A stretch of DNA of 64,000 nt from DIGJ01 sp041739345 (GTDB lineage Bacteria > Bacillota > Clostridia > Lachnospirales > Lachnospiraceae). Made by a program: the position numbers and the translations under genes. The stretch is from assembly GCA_041739345.1 (NCBI GenBank), contig JBGSNZ010000022.1:186001-250000 (forward strand). Direction: 5' to 3'. The notes below the pieces were generated by a model that had not been told where the DNA came from, did not search any database, and saw nothing but the letters and a program-made list of their open reading frames with translations. Shown one piece after another: positions 9,122 to 17,488 of this stretch (the stretch's first letter is position 1; every line of letters starts with the position of its first letter).

Positions 9122-9170
9122 ATAAGGACATTGTTGATCATGCAAATATGATTAACAATGTCCTTATTTA
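9122..9170 (+). terminator. Rho-independent terminator after leuS
   Basis: Arms 9122-9141 and 9148-9167 pair over 20 bp with one G-T wobble and a 6-nt loop, followed by a short T-rich stretch (TTATTAC). Confidence 0.75.
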
Positions 9171-9253
9171 TTACATATGCAATTGTGATGCTAATCACCA
9201 TTATTTTACAAAAAGAATAATATTCCATAATTAGAAAAAAGTCTCAAATGGAC

Positions 9254-9282
9254 TTGTAGAATTGTGAAAAAAGTGCTACCAT
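9254..9282 (+). promoter_or_regulatory. Probable sigma-A promoter of the 5'-nucleotidase gene
   Basis: TTGTAG (9254-9259) and TACCAT (9277-9282) with a 17-bp spacer, about 40 bp before the start codon. The -10 is a weak match. Confidence 0.45.
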
Positions 9283-9322
9283 AATTAGTATATTTTAATA
9301 GAGGAAAGAGAGGGAATTATTT

Positions 9323-11017
9323 ATGAAATTATCTAGTAAGTTTCAAAAAGTATTATCTGTTTTACTCGCCGTTGCTTTAGTATTTGGTATGTCTGGCGTA
9401 CCTAGTCAGTTAGTACAGGCAGCAACGACTACAACTGCTGCTACTACACCAGCGGACAGCGTAACAAGTGGTGATATTGTTATTCTTTATGACAATGATG
9501 TTCACTGTGCCGTTGATGGATATGCATCCATTTCAGCACTGAAACAGGACATGAAAGCAAAAACAGACTATGTATCCTTAGTATCCAGTGGAGACTTTGC
9601 ACAAGGTGCTACAATTGGTGCTTTATCCAAAGGGGACACCATCATAAACATTATGAATCAGGTTGGTTATGATGTAGTAACACTTGGTAATCATGAATTT
9701 GATTATCAGATGAAACAGTTAATAAAACTCACAGACAAGTTAGCTTGCCCAGTAGTTAGCACAAATTTTATGAATCTAGAAACCAAGAAATCCGTTTTTC
9801 CTGGTTATACCATGAAAAAATACGGTGATAAAAAGGTAGCATTTATTGGTATCACAACTCCAGAGTCTATTACAAAATCTACACCAGCTTATTTCCAGGA
9901 TGAAGATGGAAAATATATCTATGATTTTTGCAATGATAAAACGGGAATAGCATTATATACTCGTGTTCAGAAAACGATTAATATAGCAAAGAAAGCTGGC
10001 GCTGATTATGTAGTAGCACTTGCTCATTTAGGAACAGATGGAACAACAAATATCTGGACATCAACAAGTGTAATCAACAATACCACAGGTATTGATGTTA
10101 TGTTAGATGGACATTCTCATAGTACATATGCAACAAATACCGTAAAGGATAAAGAAGGAAAAGATGTTGTAGTATCCTCTACTGGAACAAAATTTGCAAA
10201 TATTGGAGAACTTCTTATTACGAAAGATGGTAAGATTTCAACTCAGTTAGTTTCTTTGAAAGAGTATACAAAGACAGATTCTGCAGTAAAAGCATATATT
10301 GCTGAGGTTCAGGCAGCATATAAAGCACAAACAGAAAAAGTAATTGGTAAAACAACCGTTGATTTAACAACATTAAATACAGAAACTAAGAAACGTGCAG
10401 TTCGTACTGCTGAGACAAATCTTGGTGATTTTTGTGCCGATGCACTTCGTAACGTTTTAGATGCCGATGTTGCTATCATGAATGGTGGTGGTATCCGTGC
10501 AGATGTCGCAAAAGGTGATATTACTTACAATCATCTATTAACTGTATTCCCTTGGAGCAATATGGGCTGCGTAATGCAGGTAACTGGACAGCAGATTAAA
10601 GATGCACTTGAAATGGGAGCTAAGAACTATCCAGAAGAAAGTGGCGGATTCTTACAGGTATCCGGTATGACTTATGAAATCAATTCAGCAACTCCAACTT
10701 CAGTTAAAGTAGATGAAAAAGGAATGTTTGTAAGTGTAAATGGTAAATACCGTGTACAAAATATTCAGGTATTAAATAGTAAAACTGGAAAATATGTAAA
10801 ATTAGATCTTAAGAAAAAATACAAATTAGCAGGTATTAATTATACATTAAAGAGCAGTGGTGATGGATATACCATGTTCAAGAATGATAAGATTTTGAAA
10901 GATGAAGTAGCTGTTGATAATGAAATCTTAATTACATATTTAACAAAAAATCTGAAAGGTGTTGTAGGAGAAGAATATGCTAATCCTGCAGGACAAGGAA
11001 GAATCGTAATTAAATAA
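9323..11017 (+). CDS. Secreted 5'-nucleotidase / 2',3'-cyclic phosphodiesterase family protein
   Basis: A 564-residue exported metallophosphoesterase of the UshA/YfkN family, which hydrolyses extracellular nucleotides to nucleosides and phosphate. A signal peptide (basic MKLSSKFQK, hydrophobic VLSVLLAVALVFGMSGV, likely cut after VQA near residue 33) leads to the metal-binding motifs YDNDVHC, SGDFAQG, GNHEFDYQ, ALAHLG and DGHSHST. The C-terminal 5'-nucleotidase domain shows TNLGDFCADALR and NGGGIRADVAKG. I see no LPxTG or S-layer anchor, so the product is probably released or wall-associated. GAGAGGG supports the start. Nucleotide scavenging is a family-based inference. Confidence 0.9.
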   Translation: MKLSSKFQKVLSVLLAVALVFGMSGVPSQLVQAATTTTAATTPADSVTSGDIVILYDNDVHCAVDGYASISALKQDMKAKTDYVSLVSSGDFAQGATIGALSKGDTIINIMNQVGYDVVTLGNHEFDYQMKQLIKLTDKLACPVVSTNFMNLETKKSVFPGYTMKKYGDKKVAFIGITTPESITKSTPAYFQDEDGKYIYDFCNDKTGIALYTRVQKTINIAKKAGADYVVALAHLGTDGTTNIWTSTSVINNTTGIDVMLDGHSHSTYATNTVKDKEGKDVVVSSTGTKFANIGELLITKDGKISTQLVSLKEYTKTDSAVKAYIAEVQAAYKAQTEKVIGKTTVDLTTLNTETKKRAVRTAETNLGDFCADALRNVLDADVAIMNGGGIRADVAKGDITYNHLLTVFPWSNMGCVMQVTGQQIKDALEMGAKNYPEESGGFLQVSGMTYEINSATPTSVKVDEKGMFVSVNGKYRVQNIQVLNSKTGKYVKLDLKKKYKLAGINYTLKSSGDGYTMFKNDKILKDEVAVDNEILITYLTKNLKGVVGEEYANPAGQGRIVIK

Positions 11018-11038
11018 AAAGGTTAAATCAAGAATGAT

Positions 11039-11090
11039 AAAAGAGGTTGTCCCAAAAGTCATAAGACTTTTGGGGCAACCTCTTTTCCTT
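11039..11090. terminator. Bidirectional terminator between the 5'-nucleotidase gene and trpB
   Basis: Arms 11039-11060 and 11065-11086 pair over 22 bp with one wobble and an ATAA loop. A and T runs at the outer ends make it usable from both sides between convergent genes. Confidence 0.85.
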
Positions 11091-11104
11091 GTATCGATAG
11101 TAGC

Positions 11105-12328
11105 TTATAGTTTGTTTAAATATTGATCGCCATATCCATAGTGCTCTACAACATAGTCGATATCTTTATCACCACGACCACTTAAGTTAACAAGAATCGA
11201 TCCTTGCTTCATTTCTTTTGCTTTCTTCATGGCATACGCAACCGCATGTGAACTTTCGAGAGCTGGAATAATTCCTTCTAGTCTTGAAAGTAGGAAGAAA
11301 GCTTCCATAGTTTCTTCATCGCTTGCAGTTTCGTATTGAATGCGTCCCAAGTCATGCAAAAATGCATGCTCTGGTCCAACCGATGGATAGTCAAGACCAC
11401 TAGCTATGGAATAAACAGGAGCAGGTTCCCCGTTGGCATCCTTTAACATAATGCTTTCAAAACCGTGCATTACTCCTTTTTCACCATATGACATGGAAGC
11501 AGCATGGTCTCCTAAACTAGAACTTTTGCCAAGAGGTTCTACACCGATAATATCCACAGGCTCTTCTAAAAATGGAATGAACATGCCTGCTGCATTACTT
11601 CCACCTCCGACACATGCACAGATTACATCTGGTAATAATCCAGTCATTTCTCTAAATTGGTCCTTTGCTTCATAGCCGATAACGGATTGAAAATCACGCA
11701 CCATCAAAGGAAATGGATGTGGTCCAAGTGCTGATCCAATACAGTAAATGGAGTCCTTGTAATTCTTCGCATAGGACTCAAAAGCCGAATCTACCGCTTC
11801 TTTTAGCATTTTTAATCCATGCGATACGGGAACGACGCTCGCTCCAAGTATTTTCATACGAGTTACATTTGGGGCTTGCTTTGCAATATCAACTTCACCC
11901 ATGTGAATTTCACATTCCATACCAAAAAACGCGGCAGCAGTTGCAAGAGCAACGCCGTGCTGACCGGCACCTGTTTCAGCGATTAGTCGCTTCTTTCCCA
12001 TAAATTTAGCTAAAAGACCTTCGCCCATACAATGGTTAAGCTTGTGAGCACCGGTGTGATTTAAATCTTCTCTCTTTAAGTATATCTGAGCACCGCCAAC
12101 ATGAGCGGATAAGCGTTCACAGTGGTAGACCGGCGTTGGTCGGCCTTGGAATTCCTTACGAATTCTACGAAGCTCATTGATAAATTGAGAGGAATGACAA
12201 ATGGTCTGATACGCTTCTGAGATTTCCTCAAATGCTGGAATAAGTTCATCTGGAAGATAAGCTCCTCCATATGGACCGAAACGACCATTCGCATCCGGAT
12301 AATTTCGTAAGTAAGTTCTGTAATCCAT
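11105..12328 (-). CDS. trpB: Tryptophan synthase beta chain (orphan locus)
   Basis: PLP enzyme that condenses indole with serine to tryptophan. The 407-residue protein shows the PLP lysine in HTGAHKLNH (Lys96), the catalytic Glu in ETGAGQHG (Glu118) and the phosphate-binding GGGSNA loop. These are TrpB1-type features. No trpA or other trp gene is adjacent, so it may salvage free indole or act as a second beta subunit. It has its own promoter, an AGGAGG-type site before the ATG (TAGGAGGATTTTATATG on the minus strand) and an unusual 8-bp tandem repeat in its leader. It converges with the 5'-nucleotidase gene at a shared terminator. Confidence 0.95.
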   Translation of the reverse strand: MDYRTYLRNYPDANGRFGPYGGAYLPDELIPAFEEISEAYQTICHSSQFINELRRIRKEFQGRPTPVYHCERLSAHVGGAQIYLKREDLNHTGAHKLNHCMGEGLLAKFMGKKRLIAETGAGQHGVALATAAAFFGMECEIHMGEVDIAKQAPNVTRMKILGASVVPVSHGLKMLKEAVDSAFESYAKNYKDSIYCIGSALGPHPFPLMVRDFQSVIGYEAKDQFREMTGLLPDVICACVGGGSNAAGMFIPFLEEPVDIIGVEPLGKSSSLGDHAASMSYGEKGVMHGFESIMLKDANGEPAPVYSIASGLDYPSVGPEHAFLHDLGRIQYETASDEETMEAFFLLSRLEGIIPALESSHAVAYAMKKAKEMKQGSILVNLSGRGDKDIDYVVEHYGYGDQYLNKL

Positions 12329-12345
12329 ATAAAATCCTCCTAAAC

Positions 12346-12377
12346 AATTTAATAATTTAACGATTTAATAGTTTAAC
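12346..12377. repeat. Four tandem 8-bp repeats in the trpB leader
   Basis: AATTTAAT, AATTTAAC, GATTTAAT and AGTTTAAC follow each other with an exact 8-bp period, between the trpB -10 box (12380-12385) and its ribosome binding site. They would lie at the start of the transcript. They could be a protein binding array or simple-sequence expansion. Confidence 0.7.
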
Positions 12378-12379
12378 TT

Positions 12380-12408
12380 AGTATAGCAAGAATAGAAAAA
12401 CATTACAA
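12380..12408 (-). promoter_or_regulatory. Sigma-A promoter of trpB
   Basis: On the minus strand, TTGTAA (12403-12408) and TATACT (12380-12385) are separated by 17 bp. The start site would fall near 12373, inside the 8-bp repeat array. Confidence 0.6.
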
Positions 12409-12508
12409 GACCTGCTAGTGACAAACACTCTGAGAAACTCTATAATTGTATTAGTAATGTTAAGAAAATCTTAGGAATTTTAGCAAAGGTTTATTAAGAT
12501 ATATACCA

Positions 12509-12514
12509 TATAAT
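12509..12514 (+). promoter_or_regulatory. -10 box of the two-component system operon
   Basis: A perfect TATAAT lies 54 bp before the response regulator start. No good -35 is found 17 bp upstream, so the promoter may need an activator, possibly the phosphorylated regulator itself. TTAAGAAAATCTTAGG and TTATTAAGAT upstream share a TTAAGA-like half site. Confidence 0.4.
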
Positions 12515-12567
12515 GGGTCTTGTAAGAAGGCTCCGCAAGAGAAATGAAAATGAGGGAGGGAAAATAA

Positions 12568-13269
12568 ATGTTTCGAGTATTGGTATGCGATGACGAAAAG
12601 GAAATTGCGGATGCAATCGAAATTTATTTGAGAAATGAAGGTTATGAGGTAGTAAAAGCGGAGAATGGTATTCAGGCATTAGATATCGTGGAAGATCAGG
12701 AAATACATATGATTATCATGGATATTATGATGCCAAAGATGGATGGTATGCGGGCAACCTTAAAGATACGTGAGAAGAAGAATATACCGATTCTTATGTT
12801 GTCGGCAAAAAGTGAGGATTATGATAAAATCATGGGACTTAATATGGGTGCGGATGATTATCTGACCAAACCGTTTAATCCACTAGAACTGATAGCAAGA
12901 GTAAAAAGTCAGATGAGACGTTATACAACACTGGGCAGTATGGAAATTGTAAAACGCGAAGGTGTGTATACCTCAGGTGGACTATTCTTAAATGAGCAGA
13001 CAAGGGAAGTAAATGTAGATGGTGATCCAGTAAAACTTACTCCAGTGGAATTTGGAATTCTTGCCTTTTTATTAAAAAATGCAGGAAGAGTGTATTCGAT
13101 TGAGCAGATTTATGAAAATGTGTGGAATGAACCTTCTTATAATCCAGAAAATACCGTATCCGTTCATGTTAGAAGAATACGAGAAAAAATTGAAATTAAT
13201 GCGAAAGAACCAAAATATTTAAAGGTGGTGTGGGGAGTTGGATACAAAGTTGAAAAATGTGATGTGTAG
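12568..13269 (+). CDS. OmpR/PhoB-family response regulator
   Basis: A 233-residue two-domain transcription factor. The receiver domain has the acidic pair Asp8-Asp9, phosphoacceptor Asp52 in IIMDIMMPKMDG, the conserved Thr/Ser in LMLSAKSE and Lys in DDYLTKPF. The C-terminal winged helix (about residues 130-230) has LTPVEFGILAFLLKNAG and VSVHVRRIREKIE, which recognises DNA. It overlaps the downstream histidine kinase gene by a few bases, so the two are co-translated and form one signalling pair. The overall resemblance is to VanR-type regulators of Firmicutes. Target genes are not apparent. Confidence 0.93.
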   Translation: MFRVLVCDDEKEIADAIEIYLRNEGYEVVKAENGIQALDIVEDQEIHMIIMDIMMPKMDGMRATLKIREKKNIPILMLSAKSEDYDKIMGLNMGADDYLTKPFNPLELIARVKSQMRRYTTLGSMEIVKREGVYTSGGLFLNEQTREVNVDGDPVKLTPVEFGILAFLLKNAGRVYSIEQIYENVWNEPSYNPENTVSVHVRRIREKIEINAKEPKYLKVVWGVGYKVEKCDV

Positions 13270-15373
13270 ATGGTATTTTAAGGCAGTTGCCTATTTAGTG
13301 TTAGTGGCGTGTGTTATAGGAACTTGTACCGTGATATGGTCAAAATCGTTCAGTGCTATTGATTTTGATGTTGTGGGAAACGAATTCGAGAATTACTATC
13401 CCCTTTATGAAGCAATCTCATCCTATACGGAAGCAGTTATAGTGGCTGAGACGTATAACAGTATGGAGGAGATAAAAGAAGGAACGTATGAAGATGAGAT
13501 AAAGGATTTTCTATATGCGCCTTATCAGAATTGGATCAATTGCGACGGTATGGTTAATATAAGCACATATTTTGATGAAAATCGAATTTCTTTTAATTAT
13601 GAGCATTATTATAGTGACTATGATGAAGAGGACTATGGCTATGCACAAGAGGAAGCAAAAGATCTCTCTTACGAAGCGTTTTTGAAGCAACATCCGAGTT
13701 TTGAAGAAACGGTACGAAACGCTTATATTGATGATCTTGTAAAAGAGTATGAGCAAAGTTTCGATGTCATAAAGGATGAGACAAGATTTGTGTATGCGGT
13801 TGGAACAAAAGAAAATGAGGAGAATCTAATTAAGGAATTCGAAAGCTATCCACTTTATGGTTATGTAAAAGAAAATGGAATCCCTTATTCCAATGCAAAC
13901 CAGCTATCAGAAATATTGCAATATAGGAAACTACCAGATAAAAGTATCTTTATTGGTATGTCAAAAGCATATTATGATGAAGAATTAAAAGCATGGAACG
14001 AACAGAAAGCACAAGTAAAGGAATTAATTGAAACATGTCTCTTATTCATGGCAATAGGTGTATTAGCACTTTTGTTTCTTGTGGTTGTAACAGGAAAACG
14101 GCCAAAAGAAGAGAAGTTACATTTTTATGCAATTGATAAAATCTGGTCCGAAATTTATTGGATGATTGGAATTTTTTCTGGGGCAGGTATGCTTGCGATG
14201 GTGATGGAAATCCATTATAACAATATTAGGGAACAATGGCTTTTTAATCTTTGGTTGTCAGCAATAGTAGCAATAGGGACATTGCTACTGGTATGTATTT
14301 TAACACAAGTAAGAAGGCTAAAGGCTAGAAAATTTCTAGATGGTTTTATTTGTTTTCGGATTTCAAAGAAAATATACGAAATTCTCATGACTTCCTGGCA
14401 TAGGGGTAAATTATCAAAACGCGCCATTGCTCTAGCAATTTTACTACCAATACTTTGTGCAACTTGGGTAGGTGCTCCGTTTGTCATTGCATTTTTGATT
14501 TATATTATTTATAAATATATGGGTGATTTTAATGAGATTACAGAGGGTACCCAAAAGATAAAAGAAGGTCAGCTGAATTTTAAGATACAGGTTAAAAATG
14601 AGGATGGTGCGCTTGGTAAACTTGCGAATAATATCAATTCACTTTCACAAGGACTCGATGCAGCAGTATCAAATGAACTTCGTTCGCAACGATTGAAGGC
14701 GGAACTGATTTCAAATGTTTCGCATGATATAAAAACACCTTTGACTTCGATTGTTACCTATGTAGATTTATTAAAACAAGAAAATATCGAAAACGAAGCA
14801 GCGAAAGACTACATTGATGTAATCGATCGAAAAGCGCAAAGGCTTACGGTGTTGACAAGTGATTTATTTGAAGCTGCAAAGGCATCCAGTGGGGATATGC
14901 CAGTAAACTTGGAACGAGTCGATTTGAATGCAATCATTCGACAGGCGCTTGGAGAATTTGATGAAAGAATTCAGAATGCAAATCTTGAAGTGCGTACGAA
15001 GCTGCCAGAAAGTGAAGCATACATTTATGCAGATGGTAAGCTTACATGGAGGGTGCTTGAGAATCTTTTGTCTAATGTAGTAAAATATGGTCAGAGTGGA
15101 AGTCGTGTTTATATGCAAGTAGAAGATGAAAGAACGGAAATTTGTTTTACAATGAAAAATATTTCGGCATATGAACTCAATATTCCAGCAGATGAATTGA
15201 TGGAACGATTTAAGCGAGGCGATGATTCTAGAAACTCCGAAGGCAGTGGATTAGGGCTTAGTATTGCGAATAGTTTAGTTACGCTACAGCATGGAAGTTT
15301 TAAAATCGATGTTGACGGTGATCTGTTTAAAGTTACAATACGTTTTGAACGATATCGTGAACCAAAAAATTAG
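13262..15373 (+). CDS. Membrane sensor histidine kinase, partner of the adjacent regulator
   Basis: A multi-pass sensor kinase of about 703 residues. TM1 (residues 5-25) and TM2 (about 258-280) flank an extracytoplasmic region of roughly 230 residues rich in Tyr, Glu and Asp. At least three more membrane segments follow (WMIGIFSGAGMLAMVM, LWLSAIVAIGTLLLVCI, AIALAILLPILCATWV...), then a HAMP-like linker, the HisKA box SNVSHDIKTPLTS with the phosphorylated His at 14723-14725, and the HATPase motifs NLLSNVVKYG and GSGLGLSIANSL. The ATG at 13262 overlaps the regulator stop. A TTG at 13238 with GGTGG upstream is a possible alternative start that adds eight residues. The signal is unknown. Confidence 0.9.
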   Translation: MCRWYFKAVAYLVLVACVIGTCTVIWSKSFSAIDFDVVGNEFENYYPLYEAISSYTEAVIVAETYNSMEEIKEGTYEDEIKDFLYAPYQNWINCDGMVNISTYFDENRISFNYEHYYSDYDEEDYGYAQEEAKDLSYEAFLKQHPSFEETVRNAYIDDLVKEYEQSFDVIKDETRFVYAVGTKENEENLIKEFESYPLYGYVKENGIPYSNANQLSEILQYRKLPDKSIFIGMSKAYYDEELKAWNEQKAQVKELIETCLLFMAIGVLALLFLVVVTGKRPKEEKLHFYAIDKIWSEIYWMIGIFSGAGMLAMVMEIHYNNIREQWLFNLWLSAIVAIGTLLLVCILTQVRRLKARKFLDGFICFRISKKIYEILMTSWHRGKLSKRAIALAILLPILCATWVGAPFVIAFLIYIIYKYMGDFNEITEGTQKIKEGQLNFKIQVKNEDGALGKLANNINSLSQGLDAAVSNELRSQRLKAELISNVSHDIKTPLTSIVTYVDLLKQENIENEAAKDYIDVIDRKAQRLTVLTSDLFEAAKASSGDMPVNLERVDLNAIIRQALGEFDERIQNANLEVRTKLPESEAYIYADGKLTWRVLENLLSNVVKYGQSGSRVYMQVEDERTEICFTMKNISAYELNIPADELMERFKRGDDSRNSEGSGLGLSIANSLVTLQHGSFKIDVDGDLFKVTIRFERYREPKN

Positions 15374-15389
15374 TAATCGGTAGCACTAA

Positions 15390-15431
15390 AAAGGTCTTCC
15401 GAAATCGAAGAATCGATTTCAGAAGACCTTT
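15390..15431. terminator. Bidirectional terminator after the histidine kinase gene
   Basis: AAAGGTCTTC-C-GAAATCG (15390-15407) pairs with CGATTTC-A-GAAGACCTTT (15414-15431), 17 bp with one C-A mismatch and a 6-nt loop. T-rich sequence flanks both sides. Confidence 0.75.
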
Positions 15432-15525
15432 GTCTTTGGCTGCTTACTCAATTATCTTTCTTTTTCCATTTTGCCGATTTGACAGCAAAAATAATAAAAC
15501 ATATTAAAGAAACAAAGTTATTAAA

Positions 15526-16155
15526 TTACAGTTCTTTATTTTCATAGAGTCTCACAGAGAAAAACCAGGAAATCAGGTAAATAATAAACCCAACAAGAAT
15601 GCTCAGGATGCAGGCACCAAACATGGTTGTATTTTTATTTACAAAGCTGAAAATTGAATTTAAATAACCTTGTTTTGCAAGTAAAGCAAAAGCAATCGTA
15701 GGAAGAAAAATAAGCCCCATCATAACATAACGACTTTTTTCTACTCCAAATTTTAACGCAATTGGAAAACAGATAGAAAAATAAATCAGACATATTCCCC
15801 ATACAATACCTAACAATAGAAGATTTTCGGTTCGGTTTTCTTTAAACACGGTAATGGAGCAAATAATTCCAAGCAGATTACTAACGATGGTGAGAATTAG
15901 TCCCAAAAGGAAGCGACTGCTTACTAAATCGCGTCTGCTAATAGGCATACACAGGAAGAGTTTGTCACATTGATTTCTTTCATCATATCCCATAGCCGTA
16001 AGTGGCATCATTGTTGAGAATACAAGTAAAAATCCAAGAAAGAAAGATGGTGAATCGTTCATAATACCAAAAATGAAATAAAAGACAAGAATAAAAAGCA
16101 TAATCTTTCCCTGTCGCCGTATTGTATAAAAATCTTTTTGTAATAATCCTAACAT
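15526..16155 (-). CDS. ABC-2 type transporter permease
   Basis: A 209-residue integral membrane protein with about six hydrophobic segments, starting MLGLLQKDFYTIRRQGKIMLFILVFYF, the typical N-terminus of small ABC-2 permeases in Firmicutes. The cytoplasmic segment YDERNQCDKLFLCMPISRRDLV after TM2 is the characteristic coupling region (in this group 'DE...W..LPVSR'). It overlaps the upstream ATPase gene by 7 nt and must form the complex with it. The substrate is unknown. Similar YtrA-controlled transporters respond to cell-envelope antibiotics, so export of or protection against such a compound is a reasonable inference. Confidence 0.83.
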   Translation of the reverse strand: MLGLLQKDFYTIRRQGKIMLFILVFYFIFGIMNDSPSFFLGFLLVFSTMMPLTAMGYDERNQCDKLFLCMPISRRDLVSSRFLLGLILTIVSNLLGIICSITVFKENRTENLLLLGIVWGICLIYFSICFPIALKFGVEKSRYVMMGLIFLPTIAFALLAKQGYLNSIFSFVNKNTTMFGACILSILVGFIIYLISWFFSVRLYENKEL

Positions 16156-16997
16156 GCTTTTGCTCCTTTCGTATGATATAACATAATATCTTCAATGGTT
16201 GCCTTATCCAATTGCTTATCTCCGTTATATTTAGTTAAATTAACCAATGCTTCTACGCCAAATGAATTTTCTCGAGTTCCAACAATGCAGGAAGGGGAGA
16301 GAGCTGCAATATCGGCTCGGGAGGCTTTTAAAACACCAAATTTTTGAAGTAGTGTATCTTTTTCCTCAAAGAAGAGAAGCTTACCTTTATGTATAAAGGC
16401 AATGTAATCACAGATTTTTTCAAGATCACTTAAAATATGTGAGGAAATAAAAATGGTGTGATCTTCTTTCTGGATAAAATCTAAAAATATATCTAGAAGT
16501 TCATCACGTACAATAGGGTCTAGTCCACTGGTCGCTTCATCCAAAATTAAAAGTTTTGAGTCGTGAGAGAGTGCAACGCTAAGGGATAGCTTCATTTTCA
16601 TGCCGCGTGAAAAATCTTTTACTGGCTTTTTAGTCGGAAGGGATAGCTTAGTACATAATTCGGAAAATTGTTTGGTATTCCATGTTTTGTAAACACGGGA
16701 AAGTACATTTTCTATTTCTTTGATATTCATCGTTTCTGGATAACCGGCTTCTTCAAGTACGACACCAATATGTTCTTTGATTTCTTTGGAATCTGTTTTG
16801 TTGGATTTACCAAATACGCTAATTTCACCCTGGTCAGCTTTTACTAGGTCGAATATTAATTTCATAGTGGTCGTTTTACCAGCACCATTTTCTCCAATGA
16901 ACCCTACAATACAGCCACTTGGAATGGTCAGGTTCAAATTGTCTAATGTAAAATCATCATAATGTTTTGTTACGTTTTTAAATTCTAATGCGTTCAT
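16149..16997 (-). CDS. ABC transporter ATP-binding protein (YtrB/BcrA type)
   Basis: A 282-residue ATPase that powers the adjacent permease. Walker A is GENGAGKTT (about residues 34-42), the signature is FSRGMKMKLSL (a RGM variant of LSGGQ common in this subfamily), Walker B is LLILDEATSGLDP, and the H-loop lies in FISSHILSDLEKI. The last ~60 residues form the extra C-terminal region typical of BcrA-like ATPases. It overlaps the regulator gene by 4 nt (ATGA) and the permease gene by 7 nt, so all three are translationally coupled. Confidence 0.93.
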   Translation of the reverse strand: MNALEFKNVTKHYDDFTLDNLNLTIPSGCIVGFIGENGAGKTTTMKLIFDLVKADQGEISVFGKSNKTDSKEIKEHIGVVLEEAGYPETMNIKEIENVLSRVYKTWNTKQFSELCTKLSLPTKKPVKDFSRGMKMKLSLSVALSHDSKLLILDEATSGLDPIVRDELLDIFLDFIQKEDHTIFISSHILSDLEKICDYIAFIHKGKLLFFEEKDTLLQKFGVLKASRADIAALSPSCIVGTRENSFGVEALVNLTKYNGDKQLDKATIEDIMLYHTKGAKAC

Positions 16998-17377
16998 ATA
17001 ATATCTCCTTCATCATACATAATTTTGATCATGTCAACGATTTCCTTCATTGAGATGCCACAAAGCAGAGCTTCTGTTTGAATGGCTGCTAAGTGTTCTT
17101 CGATTCTTCGCAAATGCTCTTCTCGAATAAATTCATGGTTCATTCCAGAAACAAAACTTCCACGTCCCGTAAAAGACTGAATGAAACCATCGCGCTCTAA
17201 ATCCTCATAGGCTCGCTTCGTTGTAATGACGCTGATTCGAAGCTCCTTTGCTAATAAGCGCATGGAAGGGAGCGTATCGCCTTCCTTTAACTGCCCGGAA
17301 AGAATCATTGTCTTGATTTGTGATATGATTTGCTCGTATATTGGAACACCACTAGAATTGCTAATATTTATATTCAC
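16994..17377 (-). CDS. GntR-family regulator, YtrA subfamily
   Basis: A 127-residue repressor-type protein: an N-terminal winged helix (VPIYEQIISQIKTMILSGQL, then LPSMRLLAKELRISVITTKRAYEDLERDGF) and a short C-terminal helical dimerisation tail of about 50 residues instead of a ligand-binding domain, which defines the YtrA subfamily. It is the first gene of the ABC transporter operon. A perfect 14-bp palindrome over the -10 region makes autorepression likely. The start at 17375-17377 is GTG-type (GAACTTGTG on the minus strand), with GGAGGG upstream. Confidence 0.9.
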   Translation of the reverse strand: MNINISNSSGVPIYEQIISQIKTMILSGQLKEGDTLPSMRLLAKELRISVITTKRAYEDLERDGFIQSFTGRGSFVSGMNHEFIREEHLRRIEEHLAAIQTEALLCGISMKEIVDMIKIMYDEGDII

Positions 17378-17396
17378 AAGTTCCCTCCTTTACATC

Positions 17397-17443
17397 TATA
17401 TAATGTATATGCATAATATATACATTATATATAATTTTGTCAA
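17397..17443 (-). promoter_or_regulatory. Promoter and palindromic operator of the ytrA-like operon
   Basis: On the minus strand, TTGACA (17438-17443), a 17-bp spacer and TATATT (17415-17420) make a strong promoter. A perfect inverted repeat, TATATAATGTATAT (17397-17410) and ATATACATTATATA (17418-17431) with a 7-bp spacer, covers the -10 and start site. This is where a GntR/YtrA repressor would bind. Confidence 0.8.
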
Positions 17444-17488
17444 CTATTATTTAAAAAAGAGGAAGGAACTTGAAAACAAAATATATTT

